Positions 1-8,122 are shown, counted from the first letter of the stretch. The stretch: 43,021 nt of DNA from Bacteroidota bacterium (GCA_023423835.1 JAFAEW010000132.1:1-43021), one strand, 5' to 3'. Numbers and translations are program-made. Notes: generated by a model not told the origin, from the sequence alone.

Positions 1-562
1 CGTCAAGTTCTTTTTCTGACCATATTTTTTCACCTGTTATATTAAGAAATGTTCCCGGCTTAGATTCATTATTTGTTTTATAACTCTCAATCAAAATGTC
101 AACATCTTCAAGATATTTTTTGTCAGAGGAAAATTCGGACCAATCTAAAAGCAATTCTGTTGTAATTAATGTTTCACTATCTGTTGTTTTCATTAATAAA
201 TCCTTTCCTAATATTGAAGCTGCATATCTCCCAATCCCTTTTCTACCTTGGAGTGGTCTCTTTTTAATTTTGCTTTTCTTTTGTCTTAATTTTTCCTGTA
301 CGGACGGAACCATCCATTTTGTAGTAACGGTCTCAAAACTCATACCGTGACCATCATCACTAATTGTTATCGTTGCTGAATTATTTTGAAAAATTAGTTT
401 GATATAAACTTTTTCTGCATCTGCATCATAAGAATTTTTTACCAATTCAAGGATTGCCGTGTAAGAATCTTTTATTATTCCCTTGCCAACAGTAAGTATA
501 TGATTTGCGGCGGGCTTAATATAGAAGAGGCCGGAATTAATTATTTCCTTTTCAGTAATCAT
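1..562 (-). CDS. GHKL (MutL/MORC-like) ATPase, C-terminus cut by window edge
   Basis: This is the N-terminal 187 residues of an ATP-binding protein that runs off the left edge. The Bergerat (GHKL) fold motifs are all visible: the N box as ELVKNSYDADA near residue 40, the G1 box as DDGHGM near residue 70, and the G2 box as GRKGIGRYA near residue 105. This fold is shared by Hsp90, MutL, topoisomerase VI and MORC ATPases, and the N box followed by G1 and G2 with this spacing is typical of the MutL/MORC side. The ATG (560-562) overlaps the TGA of the methyltransferase in an ATGA, so translation is probably coupled. Its position after vsr and a cytosine methylase suggests it is the ATP-driven component of a restriction or defence system; that is inference from context. 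It could also be a DNA-repair ATPase. The missing C-terminus would decide. Confidence 0.85.
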   Translation of the reverse strand, partial: MITEKEIINSGLFYIKPAANHILTVGKGIIKDSYTAILELVKNSYDADAEKVYIKLIFQNNSATITISDDGHGMSFETVTTKWMVPSVQEKLRQKKSKIKKRPLQGRKGIGRYAASILGKDLLMKTTDSETLITTELLLDWSEFSSDKKYLEDVDILIESYKTNNESKPGTFLNITGEKIWSEKELD

Positions 563-1782
563 AATAGGTTCATTATTGTTTTGGCAATTGCAACTGCCAT
601 CAAAGGCGGCACAGCATTTCCAATTTGCTTAAACGCTGCTGTTCTTCCTCCTTCAAAGTAAAAATCATCCGGAAAGGATTGTATTCTCGCTGCTTCCCGC
701 ACTGAGATAGAACGAACCTGGTCCGCATCGGGATAAATATAGTAATGGCCGTCCTTTGCTATGTGTGCAACTACAGTATGTGAGTGACCGGTTGGGTCAA
801 CTACTTTATAACGATCAAGAAATGCAGTGACATTCCGGTGTGTGCGCAAATGCTCAGGAATTTCATTGTATTTCAAACGCTTTTTTTTGTTAAGCCATTT
901 GTCAATGGCAAGGGAGTAAATCTCCAAATCTCTTTCGTTATGATTTCGGGTAATATGTTGGGTGACGAAATCAACTCCGTTTCTTATTCCGGTTTGTTTC
1001 AGGTAATCGCTTATCTGTTGTGTATATCCGGCAACCGGTAGTTCATCTCCTGGTTTTAACCTTGGCAAATCAAAGAATAAATCTTTTTTCGTCTCCCACA
1101 CATTTTCCATGGTTTCCGGCATTGGAAAAGAAAACTTCTTTTTTCCCCTTTGCCCGATAATAATCACCCGTCTTCGCCTTTGCAGCACCCCGTATTCTTC
1201 TGCATTTAAAACGGTTGGCTCTGCAACTGAGTAACCGATTGAATTAAAAAGCCCAATCATCTCATTCAGGTATTTTGCATTACCAGCCGTTAACAGGCCT
1301 AATACATTTTCGAAGACAAAATATTTTGGCTGGTATCTTTCCAGAAACTGTCCGTAAAATCTGAACAGAAAGTTTCTTTTATCCCATCTCATTCCCCTGG
1401 GGTCTCTGCTTCTTCCCACAAGCGAATATGCCTGGCAGGGCGGCCCTCCAACAATCAGATCAATTTTTTCCGGTTTAAGTTTTGAGTCAATTTTTTTGAA
1501 TATACTTTGAATTGTCCTGCCGGAAATTTCCTCATTGATAACAGAATCCATTAACTCCCGGGGTATCAGCGCCCAAAGCTGCTCTCTTGCGAGCCGATTC
1601 TGCAGGTATGAAAAATATATTTCCGGCTTTCCGGCCTGATGTAAATAGTGATAAGCTATTCTCGTTTGCAAAGTATCGCACGCATCTTTATCCATCTCAA
1701 CATGGGCAACAGGATTAAAACCTTCCCGGATAAATCCTTCGGATAGTCCTCCCGCGCCGGCAAAAAGATCTATATAATTCAT
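559..1782 (-). CDS. DNA (cytosine-5-)-methyltransferase, Dcm type
   Basis: The enzyme transfers a methyl group from S-adenosylmethionine to carbon 5 of cytosine in a specific DNA site. Its 407 residues carry the ordered motifs of C5 methylases: motif I DLFAGAGGLSEGF at residues 5-17, motif IV GGPPCQAYS with the catalytic Cys116, motif VI FENV at 157-160, motif VIII QRRRR at 201-205, and motif X QIGNAVPPLMA near the C-terminus. The variable target-recognition region lies roughly at 215-345, so the recognised site cannot be read from sequence. There is an unusually long stretch of about 75 residues between motifs I and IV. The gene starts 2 nt after the 99-aa ORF and overlaps the GHKL ATPase by 4 nt. 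The presence of vsr suggests the product methylates sites whose T:G mismatches need repair. Confidence in the family is very high; its role in restriction is inferred. Confidence 0.96.
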   Translation of the reverse strand: MNYIDLFAGAGGLSEGFIREGFNPVAHVEMDKDACDTLQTRIAYHYLHQAGKPEIYFSYLQNRLAREQLWALIPRELMDSVINEEISGRTIQSIFKKIDSKLKPEKIDLIVGGPPCQAYSLVGRSRDPRGMRWDKRNFLFRFYGQFLERYQPKYFVFENVLGLLTAGNAKYLNEMIGLFNSIGYSVAEPTVLNAEEYGVLQRRRRVIIIGQRGKKKFSFPMPETMENVWETKKDLFFDLPRLKPGDELPVAGYTQQISDYLKQTGIRNGVDFVTQHITRNHNERDLEIYSLAIDKWLNKKKRLKYNEIPEHLRTHRNVTAFLDRYKVVDPTGHSHTVVAHIAKDGHYYIYPDADQVRSISVREAARIQSFPDDFYFEGGRTAAFKQIGNAVPPLMAVAIAKTIMNLL

Positions 1783-1784
1783 CT

Positions 1785-2084
1785 TTAATTGTCTGAGAGA
1801 TTGAATTGTGATGGTATGGGGATTAACGTATCCATTCCTGTTTCTTTCAGTGACACCTTCAGCATCATATCATAAATATCCTTTCCCGCTTTTTCGCAGA
1901 CCTGAAAACATTTGTTCATTAAATCATTTCTTAAATCCGCCTCTTCCCTTGTGTAAATTGGTTCACCCTTTTCAAAATTGATATAGTCATTGAAATCATC
2001 ATCCGGGTGAAAACTCACACCCTCGGTAATTAACTGTTTTGCGAATGCTTTTACATCTTCAGTCGTTTCTATTTTATTAATCAT
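1785..2084 (-). CDS. Conserved-looking 99-aa protein between vsr and methylase
   Basis: I do not recognise a named domain. The protein is acidic, soluble and has no signal peptide or membrane segment. It begins MINKIETTEDVKAFAKQL and has an acidic aromatic stretch (FHPDDDFNDYINFE) at about residues 26-39, followed by a probable helix rich in charged residues and two cysteines near 59-63. Its start overlaps the end of vsr in an ATGA, and its stop lies 2 nt before the methylase start, so it is certainly in the operon. Small proteins in this position could be specificity subunits, immunity or regulatory partners of the methylase or the nuclease; that is speculation from position only. Confidence 0.8.
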   Translation of the reverse strand: MINKIETTEDVKAFAKQLITEGVSFHPDDDFNDYINFEKGEPIYTREEADLRNDLMNKCFQVCEKAGKDIYDMMLKVSLKETGMDTLIPIPSQFNLSDN

Positions 2085-2509
2085 TTCCGGCGTATTTTAC
2101 GGAGTTTTTTAATTAAATTATTCATTGTGAACGCTATATTTCCTGGTTTTAATTCACATTCATAAAGAGTTACCACATTCCATTTACCTGATTTCAGTTT
2201 TTTAACATGTTCCTCGTCCAGTTCTTTGTTTCTTGATATTTTGTCAAGCCACCATTGTGTGTTCGTCTTCGGTACTACAAAATATTTACATCCCTCGTGT
2301 CCATGCCAGAAACAACCATGAACGAATATTACTGTTCTGTATTTTGGCAGAGCGATATCCGGCTTTCCGGGTAAATTTTTGCAATGCAGCCTATACCTGA
2401 ACCCCTTTGCAAATAAGTACTTCCGCACCGCCAGTTCCGGCTTTGTATTCTTTGCCCGGATGCGGCTCATATTATAGCTTCTAATTTCGGATGAATGAAC
2501 ATCAGCCAT
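2081..2509 (-). CDS. vsr: Very short patch repair endonuclease Vsr
   Basis: Vsr nicks DNA 5' of the thymine in T:G mismatches left by deamination of 5-methylcytosine, which starts repair and protects the host from mutation at methylated sites. The 142-residue protein matches the family length. Counting from the first Met, the catalytic aspartate falls at Asp51 (in PGKPDI), as in the E. coli enzyme, and the FW pair used for mismatch intercalation is at 67-68 in HGCFWHGH. The Cys/His residues around 66-74 and Cys118 fit the structural zinc site. It is the first gene of the operon. No strong Shine-Dalgarno is seen. The intact motifs suggest an active enzyme matched to the adjacent methylase. Confidence 0.96.
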   Translation of the reverse strand: MADVHSSEIRSYNMSRIRAKNTKPELAVRKYLFAKGFRYRLHCKNLPGKPDIALPKYRTVIFVHGCFWHGHEGCKYFVVPKTNTQWWLDKISRNKELDEEHVKKLKSGKWNVVTLYECELKPGNIAFTMNNLIKKLRKIRRK

Positions 2510-2958
2510 ATCTCGCTCTTATTTTGAGGGGATTCAATATCAAATTCAGAAAACCAACGATTCTCACCGTAGTGCAAAGTCGTCACAACCCCTCAAATTC
2601 CAGTTTCGCAAACTTGGAGAATCAGTAACCGCCAATTATTGTCTTATTTGCATCGTCGCTTTTACCCCTTCCTTCCTGTATAGGGCAAATGTTCTTTTTT
2701 GTATTCAAACTAAACCCGACATACCTATATTCGTTTATACTCGGTTAGGCGAAATAGTCAGTTGCAAAAGACAACAACCAGAGATCACGATCGGTGAATC
2801 GTAATCTTTTTTTTCAATCTGTTAAATACCGATTTATTTCAATAACAAAAAGAACCAGTTTCCTTTGTTTCATCACCTCGTTAACATAACATTAGTGTCA
2901 TCTTTAAGCACTTCATTCGCAAATTACCAAAAAATTATCATGATCAAAGGAAAGTTCT
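2510..2958. other. 449-bp intergenic region upstream of vsr operon
   Basis: No ORF or RNA gene is supported here. The part next to vsr holds a perfect 9-bp inverted repeat, TTTGAGGGG at 2523-2531 and CCCCTCAAA at 2589-2597, and a second 7-bp pair, GATTCTC near 2559 and GAGAATC near 2617. A weak match to the Bacteroidota -7 box on the minus strand (CGACTTTG, 2582-2575) lies between the arms. The remainder is AT-rich and shows nothing I can name. It must hold the promoter of the vsr operon, and it also follows the end of mnmE on the same strand. Confidence 0.5.
2523..2597. repeat. Interrupted inverted repeat upstream of vsr
   Basis: The arms TTTGAGGGG (2523-2531) and CCCCTCAAA (2589-2597) are perfectly complementary and are separated by 57 nt. 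They lie about 14 to 88 bp before the vsr start and flank the weak promoter match. This could be an operator for an operon regulator or a long-range stem; the sequence alone does not say which. Confidence 0.4.
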
Positions 2959-4329
2959 CTACTTTCCGATACAAAACTTCCCGAAGATCGTTCCGAGTAT
3001 ATCCCTGTCTACTTCTACCTGCCCCGTGATTTCGCCGAGGTAATGCAGGCAAGTTCTTACGTCAACGGTCAGCAAATCGCCGGTTAATCCCTCTTCAAGG
3101 CCTGATCGGATCGCGTCGAGACTTTCCTTCATCCGCAAAAGCGCTTCATGGTGCCGGGCATTGGTGACGATGGTATCACCGGATCTTTTATTTGCGATCG
3201 CCTTTTCATAGAGCGCCGTTTTCAGCCAGTCGAGATTGATGCCTGACCTGGCGGAGATGGTGTTGAGCTCGGGATCCATCAAAATCCCCTGCTCCTTCAT
3301 CTGATCATAATAAAGATCAAACTTGTTTTTTACGGTGATCGTCTTGTCCGCAAAGCTGTTCATCCAGATCGGATCGTCTTCGGGATCGGTAAGGTCGGTC
3401 ACGTGGATGATGAGATCGGCCTGCTTCGCGTTTTTCTTACTCCTTTCAATTCCCAAAGATTCGATCTTATCGGTGGTATGCTGTCGAATACCGGCCGTAT
3501 CAATCAGGCGAAACAAAATGCCATTGATATTTACCGTTTCTTCAATCGTATCGCGGGTAGTGCCGGCAATTTCGCTCACAATTGCCCGCTCTTCATTCAG
3601 CAAGGCATTCAGTAGCGTACTCTTTCCCGCATTTGGCTTGCCGATGATGGCCACGGAAACGCCTTTTTTAATGACATTACCGAGTGCAAAAGAATCGGTT
3701 AGTTGCATCGTTTTTTGGGCTATCACTTCTACCAGCTCTTTGAGTTGGCTGCGGTCGGCAAACTCAACATCCTCATCGGAAAAGTCGAGTTCCAGTTCGA
3801 GCAGGGCTGCGAAATTGATCAACTGATCGCGGAGTGTATTCAATTCAAGCGAGAATCCGCCCCGCAATTGATTCATGGCGGCATCGTGAGCCGCCTTCGT
3901 TTCCGCATGAATGATATCGGCCACCGCCTCTGCCTGCGTGAGGTCCATTTTCCCATTCAAAAAAGCCCGTTGGGTAAATTCTCCGGGTTTAGCAAGTCTG
4001 CTTCCCCGCCTCACAAGGCTGTCGAGCACCCGTTGCAAAATATAGGGCGAGCCGTGGCAACTGATCTCAATAACATCTTCGCCGGTAAAACTGTGTGGCT
4101 TTTTAAACAGCGCGAGCACCACTTCATCCAAAATTTCATCGCCGTCCTGGAGAAGTCCCACGTGAAGCGTATTGGCGGATTGCCCTTGCAACGCTTTCGA
4201 AGGAAACAGCTTCTGCACAATCTCATAGGTCTGACTTCCACTCACCCTGATCACACCGATTCCACCGGTTCCGGCCGGTGTTGCAACCGCTGCGATCGTA
4301 TCCTCCCAACCGGAAATCTTATTATTCAT
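2959..4329 (-). CDS. mnmE: tRNA modification GTPase MnmE
   Basis: MnmE works with MnmG to put the carboxymethylaminomethyl (or aminomethyl) group on uridine 34 of certain tRNAs, using methylene-tetrahydrofolate and GTP. The 456-residue protein has the full architecture: an N-terminal folate-binding TrmE domain (about 1-120, GTGGIGVIRVSG at the front), a helical domain interrupted by a G domain with GKPNAGKST (P-loop), a DTAG switch II and an NKFD base-recognition motif, and the C-terminal FCIGK ending with the catalytic cysteine. The ATG at 4327-4329 is well placed. It is transcribed away from era, with 117 bp between the two starts. A CACCTTTG element (4355-4348, minus strand) close to the start resembles the Bacteroidota -7 box. 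Confidence 0.97.
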   Translation of the reverse strand: MNNKISGWEDTIAAVATPAGTGGIGVIRVSGSQTYEIVQKLFPSKALQGQSANTLHVGLLQDGDEILDEVVLALFKKPHSFTGEDVIEISCHGSPYILQRVLDSLVRRGSRLAKPGEFTQRAFLNGKMDLTQAEAVADIIHAETKAAHDAAMNQLRGGFSLELNTLRDQLINFAALLELELDFSDEDVEFADRSQLKELVEVIAQKTMQLTDSFALGNVIKKGVSVAIIGKPNAGKSTLLNALLNEERAIVSEIAGTTRDTIEETVNINGILFRLIDTAGIRQHTTDKIESLGIERSKKNAKQADLIIHVTDLTDPEDDPIWMNSFADKTITVKNKFDLYYDQMKEQGILMDPELNTISARSGINLDWLKTALYEKAIANKRSGDTIVTNARHHEALLRMKESLDAIRSGLEEGLTGDLLTVDVRTCLHYLGEITGQVEVDRDILGTIFGKFCIGK

Positions 4330-4415
4330 CTGCTAAATTTTCAAGCGCAAAGGTGGCAAAATTTGCATCAATTTCATTCTTTTCCGCCGGAACCTTTCAT
4401 TCCGTAATTAGAACG

Positions 4416-4423
4416 TAACTTTG
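4416..4423 (+). promoter_or_regulatory. Probable -7 promoter element of era
   Basis: TAACTTTG matches the Bacteroidota consensus TAnnTTTG exactly and lies 23 nt before the TTG start of era. I see no convincing -33 box. Confidence 0.4.
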
Positions 4424-4446
4424 CAGGTTCAAAAAGTCTAAAAAAG

Positions 4447-5316
4447 TTGAAAACCGGTTTTGTAAATATTTTCGGACGGCCCAATGCCGGTAAGAGTACG
4501 CTGATGAATGCGCTGTTGGGGGAAAAGCTTGCCATCGTTTCTTCGAAAGTGCAAACAACACGGCACCGCATCAAAGGAATTCTGAATGAACCGGGAAAAT
4601 ACCAGATCATTTTTTCCGATACCCCAGGCATAATTGATCCTGCCTATAAGCTGCAGGAACGAATGATGCAGGCGGTGAAAAATGCACTTGAAGACGTGGA
4701 CGTTGCCCTTTTGCTGATCGACGCGACCGAACAAAACTTCGAATCGAACGAAATCTTTGAGAAACTTCACCTCAAAGTTCCGGCCGTCGTGGCCTTTAAT
4801 AAGGCCGATAAATCGACGCCGGAAAATTTGCAGAAACAGATCGACTTTTATTCCCAAAAACCTTATTGCACGAAGTGGGTAAAAATTTCGGCCTTACATC
4901 GATTGAATCTCGATGTTTTGCTCAATGAGGTGATCGAATTATTGCCCGAAGCGCCGCCTTTTTATCCGGAGGATGAGCTGACCGATCTCCCTACGAGATT
5001 TTTTACTGCGGAAATCATTCGTGAAAAGATTTACGAACTTTTTGGAGAAGAAATTCCTTATCATACCACCGTCATGATCAATGAGTTTAAGGAAAAGACC
5101 ACGCTTACCAAAATCCAGGCAGATATTGTGGTGCAGAGAGAAAGTCAGAAGGGAATTTTATTGGGCGAAGGTGGAAAAATGATCAAAAAGCTCGGCACTT
5201 TATCGCGGATGGAAATTGAAAAATTTCTCGACCGCAAAGTTTTCCTCGAGCTGTTTGTAAAAGTGCGACCGAAATGGCGGGAAGACGATCTTAAACTGAA
5301 AGAATTCGGATATTAA
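4447..5316 (+). CDS. era: GTPase Era, 16S rRNA-binding ribosome assembly factor
   Basis: Era binds the 3' end of 16S rRNA and helps 30S subunit maturation. The 289 residues show the N-terminal GTPase domain with GRPNAGKST, DTPG and NKAD, and the C-terminal KH domain with the GEGGKMIKKLG loop near residue 238. The start is a TTG at 4447: the reading frame is closed by a TAA at 4405-4407 and contains no ATG between that stop and the GTPase core, so the unusual start is forced. der follows after 16 nt on the same strand, making a two- or three-gene transcript of GTPases and an acetyltransferase. Confidence 0.96.
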   Translation: MKTGFVNIFGRPNAGKSTLMNALLGEKLAIVSSKVQTTRHRIKGILNEPGKYQIIFSDTPGIIDPAYKLQERMMQAVKNALEDVDVALLLIDATEQNFESNEIFEKLHLKVPAVVAFNKADKSTPENLQKQIDFYSQKPYCTKWVKISALHRLNLDVLLNEVIELLPEAPPFYPEDELTDLPTRFFTAEIIREKIYELFGEEIPYHTTVMINEFKEKTTLTKIQADIVVQRESQKGILLGEGGKMIKKLGTLSRMEIEKFLDRKVFLELFVKVRPKWREDDLKLKEFGY

Positions 5317-5332
5317 TAATCATATTCATTAC

Positions 5333-6652
5333 ATGAAATTAAAGAGTTTTACAGCCGCCATTGTTGGCAGGCCGAATGTGGGAAAAAGTACTTTGTTTAA
5401 CCGTCTGGTAGAGCAAAGGAAGGCGATTGTGGATAATGTGAGCGGCGTAACGCGAGACCGTCAATACGGTATCTGTGAATGGAATGGAAAGACGTTTAAC
5501 ATCATCGATACCGGCGGATTTGTGGCTGATTCAGAAGATGTGTTTGAAAAAGCGATTGCGAAACAGGTGAAAATCGCAATCGATGAAGCGGATGTGGTTT
5601 TGTTTATGACCGATGCCGCTGTGGGAATAACCGATCTCGATGAAAATATGCTACAACTTCTGAGAACGTCGAAGCGTCCGGTATTTCTGGTTGTCAACAA
5701 GGTGGATAATGCCGACAGAATGTTGCTGGCCTCCGAATTTTATGCAATGGGATTCGACCACATCTTCTTCGTAAGCAGCATTTCGGGAAGCGGAACCGGC
5801 GAATTGCTCGATGCCATCACGCAACTGATCCCGGAAGCAGAGGAAGAGAAAGAAGACGAAAACGCGATTCCCAAATTTGCAATCATCGGCCAGCCCAATG
5901 TTGGGAAATCCTCACTTTTGAATGCGCTGGTTGGCAATGAAAGAACCATCGTAAGCGACATCGCCGGTACAACAAGGGATACGATCCATACCCATTATAA
6001 CCTTTTCAATAAGGAATTCATTTTGATCGATACGGCCGGACTGAGGAAGAAATCATCGGAAAAAGATGATCTCGAATTCTATTCCGTTATCCGCGCCATC
6101 AGGGCAATGGATGAAGCGGATGTGTGCATGCTTTTGATTGATGCCACCAAAGGCATCACGGCCCAGGATGTAAATATTTTTTCTCTCGCTGCCAGGAAAG
6201 GTAAGGGGATTGTGTTGTTGGTAAATAAATGGGATCTGATGGAAAAGACGACCAACACCGCAAAAGAATATGAAAAGCGGATTAAGGAAAAAATTGCTCC
6301 GTTTACAGATGTTCCCATTATTTTCATTTCTGCCCTCGAAAAAGTCAGGATCTTTAAGGCTATGGAAGTTGCGCTCGAGGTTTATAAAAATCGACACACA
6401 AAGATTTCCACCTCAAAGTTGAACGATGTGATCCTGAAAGCGGTTGAAAATTTTCATGCGCCGGTGGTAAGAGGACATACGGTAAAGATTAAATATGTGA
6501 CGCAATTGCCGACGCATATTCCATCGTTTGCGTTTTTCACCAATTTTCCCGACGATATCAAAACCCCCTATAAAAATTACCTGGAAAATCAATTGCGCAG
6601 CAAATTCAATTTAAGCGGCATTCCAATCAGGTTGTTTTTCCGGAAAAAATAA
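5333..6652 (+). CDS. der: Ribosome biogenesis GTPase Der (EngA)
   Basis: Der is the only universal bacterial GTPase with two tandem G domains; it acts in 50S subunit maturation. The 439-residue protein has G domain 1 with GRPNVGKST near residue 12 and NKVD, an acidic linker (EAEEEKEDEN) near 170, G domain 2 with GQPNVGKSS near 186 and NKWD, and a C-terminal KH-like domain ending IPIRLFFRKK. Length and order are normal for the family. It sits 16 nt after era and 13 nt before the acetyltransferase. Confidence 0.97.
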   Translation: MKLKSFTAAIVGRPNVGKSTLFNRLVEQRKAIVDNVSGVTRDRQYGICEWNGKTFNIIDTGGFVADSEDVFEKAIAKQVKIAIDEADVVLFMTDAAVGITDLDENMLQLLRTSKRPVFLVVNKVDNADRMLLASEFYAMGFDHIFFVSSISGSGTGELLDAITQLIPEAEEEKEDENAIPKFAIIGQPNVGKSSLLNALVGNERTIVSDIAGTTRDTIHTHYNLFNKEFILIDTAGLRKKSSEKDDLEFYSVIRAIRAMDEADVCMLLIDATKGITAQDVNIFSLAARKGKGIVLLVNKWDLMEKTTNTAKEYEKRIKEKIAPFTDVPIIFISALEKVRIFKAMEVALEVYKNRHTKISTSKLNDVILKAVENFHAPVVRGHTVKIKYVTQLPTHIPSFAFFTNFPDDIKTPYKNYLENQLRSKFNLSGIPIRLFFRKK

Positions 6653-6665
6653 AAACCGACTGCAA

Positions 6666-7124
6666 ATGAAACAGGAAATCAATATAAGGCGAGCGGTGAA
6701 GGAAGATTGTCCGAGGTTGATGGAATTGGTCCGCGAACTGGCACTATATGAAAAAGCTCCGGATCAGGTAACCGTTACCCTGGAACATTTTGAGGAAAGC
6801 GGATTTGGAGAAAATCCCGTCTGGTGGGCTTTTGTGGCCGAACACCAGGGACGCATTGACGGCTTTGCCCTTTATTACATCCGCTATTCAACCTGGAAAG
6901 GAAAACGAATGTACCTCGAAGACATCATCGTAACGGAAAAAGCGAGAGGATTAGGCATCGGGAAATTATTGTTCGACCGGCTCATTACCGAAGCGAAAGA
7001 GCAACACTTAAACGGGATGGTATGGCAGGTGCTCAACTGGAATGAACCGGCCATCAGGTTTTACAAAAAGAATTATAATGCCAACCTGGATAATGAGTGG
7101 ACGAACTGCTCAATCGAGATCTGA
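6666..7124 (+). CDS. GNAT family N-acetyltransferase, diamine acetyltransferase-like
   Basis: The 152-residue protein is a single Gcn5-related acetyltransferase domain that uses acetyl-CoA. The pyrophosphate-binding motif A is clear as EKARGLGIGKLL at about residues 91-102, preceded by the beta-strand YLEDIIV. The stretch YYIRYSTWKGKRMYLED and the late NWNEPAIRFYKK are characteristic of the spermidine/spermine (thialysine) acetyltransferase subgroup, so a polyamine or related amine is a plausible substrate; this is inferred from similarity remembered, not tested. The ATG is 13 nt after der, so it is probably co-transcribed with era and der, though no functional link is obvious. Confidence 0.88.
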   Translation: MKQEINIRRAVKEDCPRLMELVRELALYEKAPDQVTVTLEHFEESGFGENPVWWAFVAEHQGRIDGFALYYIRYSTWKGKRMYLEDIIVTEKARGLGIGKLLFDRLITEAKEQHLNGMVWQVLNWNEPAIRFYKKNYNANLDNEWTNCSIEI

Positions 7125-7561
7125 ATGGGATAAATGATACGTGTCGGAGGGTTTTTCGGGGAAACGGCAAAATAAGTTTCATTCATTCCTTCTTGTTCGC
7201 TTTTTTAAGGCAGGTTGTTTACTTTTTTGTCTTGAAACAAAAAAGTAACAAAAAAATTCAAGGCTGCGGGAAAAAAGCTAAAATTTGAAACAATTCCGCT
7301 AAACCAAAGAAGCTAACTATCAACTGAAGTTCTTTACTGAGCCTGGACTTGTGGCATCGTTAGAACATGTGTGATCATCTTTGGTTTTAAACGCTTCATT
7401 ATTCCAAATTTTTTAACGCTTTTTTCCGAGGCCGAAAACCTGCTCCCTAAAATTTACGTAAAAAAATAAGAGAGAATGAGCCTTTGTTCAACACGCAGCA
7501 AATTTGGCAAATGGTTCGGTTTAACCGATCGGAGCCCTCCTAAAAATCTGGCGGACTTTTC
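7125..7561. other. 437-bp intergenic region with REP-like hairpin
   Basis: This region separates the plus-strand era-der-GNAT transcript from the minus-strand EF-hand gene, so both transcripts end here. It holds the hairpin at 7219-7248 described separately. A short open frame over 7097-7288 runs through the hairpin and is not considered a gene. The rest (7260-7561) shows no gene, tRNA or clear terminator. Confidence 0.5.
7219..7248. repeat. REP-like palindrome or terminator hairpin
   Basis: A perfect 12-bp stem, TTACTTTTTTGT (7219-7230) and ACAAAAAAGTAA (7237-7248), closes a 6-nt CTTGAA loop and is followed by an A run and TTCAAGGC. I recall very similar A/T-rich elements recurring in intergenic spaces of Chitinophagaceae genomes, so this may be a dispersed repeat as well as the end of the era-der-GNAT transcript. 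The repeat status cannot be tested with a single copy in the window. Confidence 0.6.
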
Positions 7562-8122
7562 CTAAAATAAATTCTTCAACTTGTCCACTAATCCTCCGTT
7601 TGAGGCGCCGCCTCCGGTAAACAACGCCTTTATATCCTGAAGATCTACATCTCCGTCACCATCTTTATCGAAAGTGCCGGATGCGTATTTGTTGATCAGG
7701 TTTTGCATGTTAAATCCTGACGTTTTACCATTGGTGAGGTGATTAAAAATATCCTGCAGATTAAAAGTCTGGTCCGCCGGATTTGCCGCCCTGTTTGCCA
7801 GTTGGTTCATCGTATTGGGAACTACCTGGTTGGCCACCTGTTCAGCCTGCTGCATATCCAGCCCCTGGGTTTGCTGAAGGGTGTGCGCATAATTTCCGGT
7901 GGCTTCTTTCACCAATTGATTGGAGGTGGCAGAAGTGTTACCACTTTTAAAGAAATCGAGCAACTCGCGGATCCTACCCGATGAAGCGGCATTTTTTAGC
8001 GTATCCATGATGCTGCCGCCGGCATTCTGAATGGCAGATTCCTTATTGTTGATGAGATTCGATTGTGTGGACGGGCCGCTGTCGAACTGCTGCCGCACAA
8101 TATTGATCAGATTTTCTAACAT
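7562..8122 (-). CDS. Hypothetical protein with a single EF-hand-type calcium loop
   Basis: The 186-residue protein has no signal peptide or membrane segment. It is rich in Gln, Asn, Ala and Gly. Its only recognisable motif is DKDGDGDVDLQD at about residues 152-163, a 12-residue EF-hand or dockerin-like calcium loop with Asp at positions 1, 3, 5 and 9. Before it lie several amphipathic helices (SSGRIRELLDFFKSG; QVANQVVPNTMNQL). One loop alone often pairs in a dimer. It lies 24 bp after the dodecin gene on the same strand and may share its transcript. I know similar unnamed proteins in Bacteroidota but not a function. Confidence 0.8.
   Translation of the reverse strand: MLENLINIVRQQFDSGPSTQSNLINNKESAIQNAGGSIMDTLKNAASSGRIRELLDFFKSGNTSATSNQLVKEATGNYAHTLQQTQGLDMQQAEQVANQVVPNTMNQLANRAANPADQTFNLQDIFNHLTNGKTSGFNMQNLINKYASGTFDKDGDGDVDLQDIKALFTGGGASNGGLVDKLKNLF

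Noticed and set aside
3703..4407. Open frame of 234 codons on the plus strand
   Set aside because: It lies fully antisense to mnmE, whose motifs are complete, and has no recognisable protein features.
7097..7288. 63-codon open frame across the REP-like hairpin
   Set aside because: Its sequence is produced by the A/T palindrome itself and it starts inside the GNAT gene.
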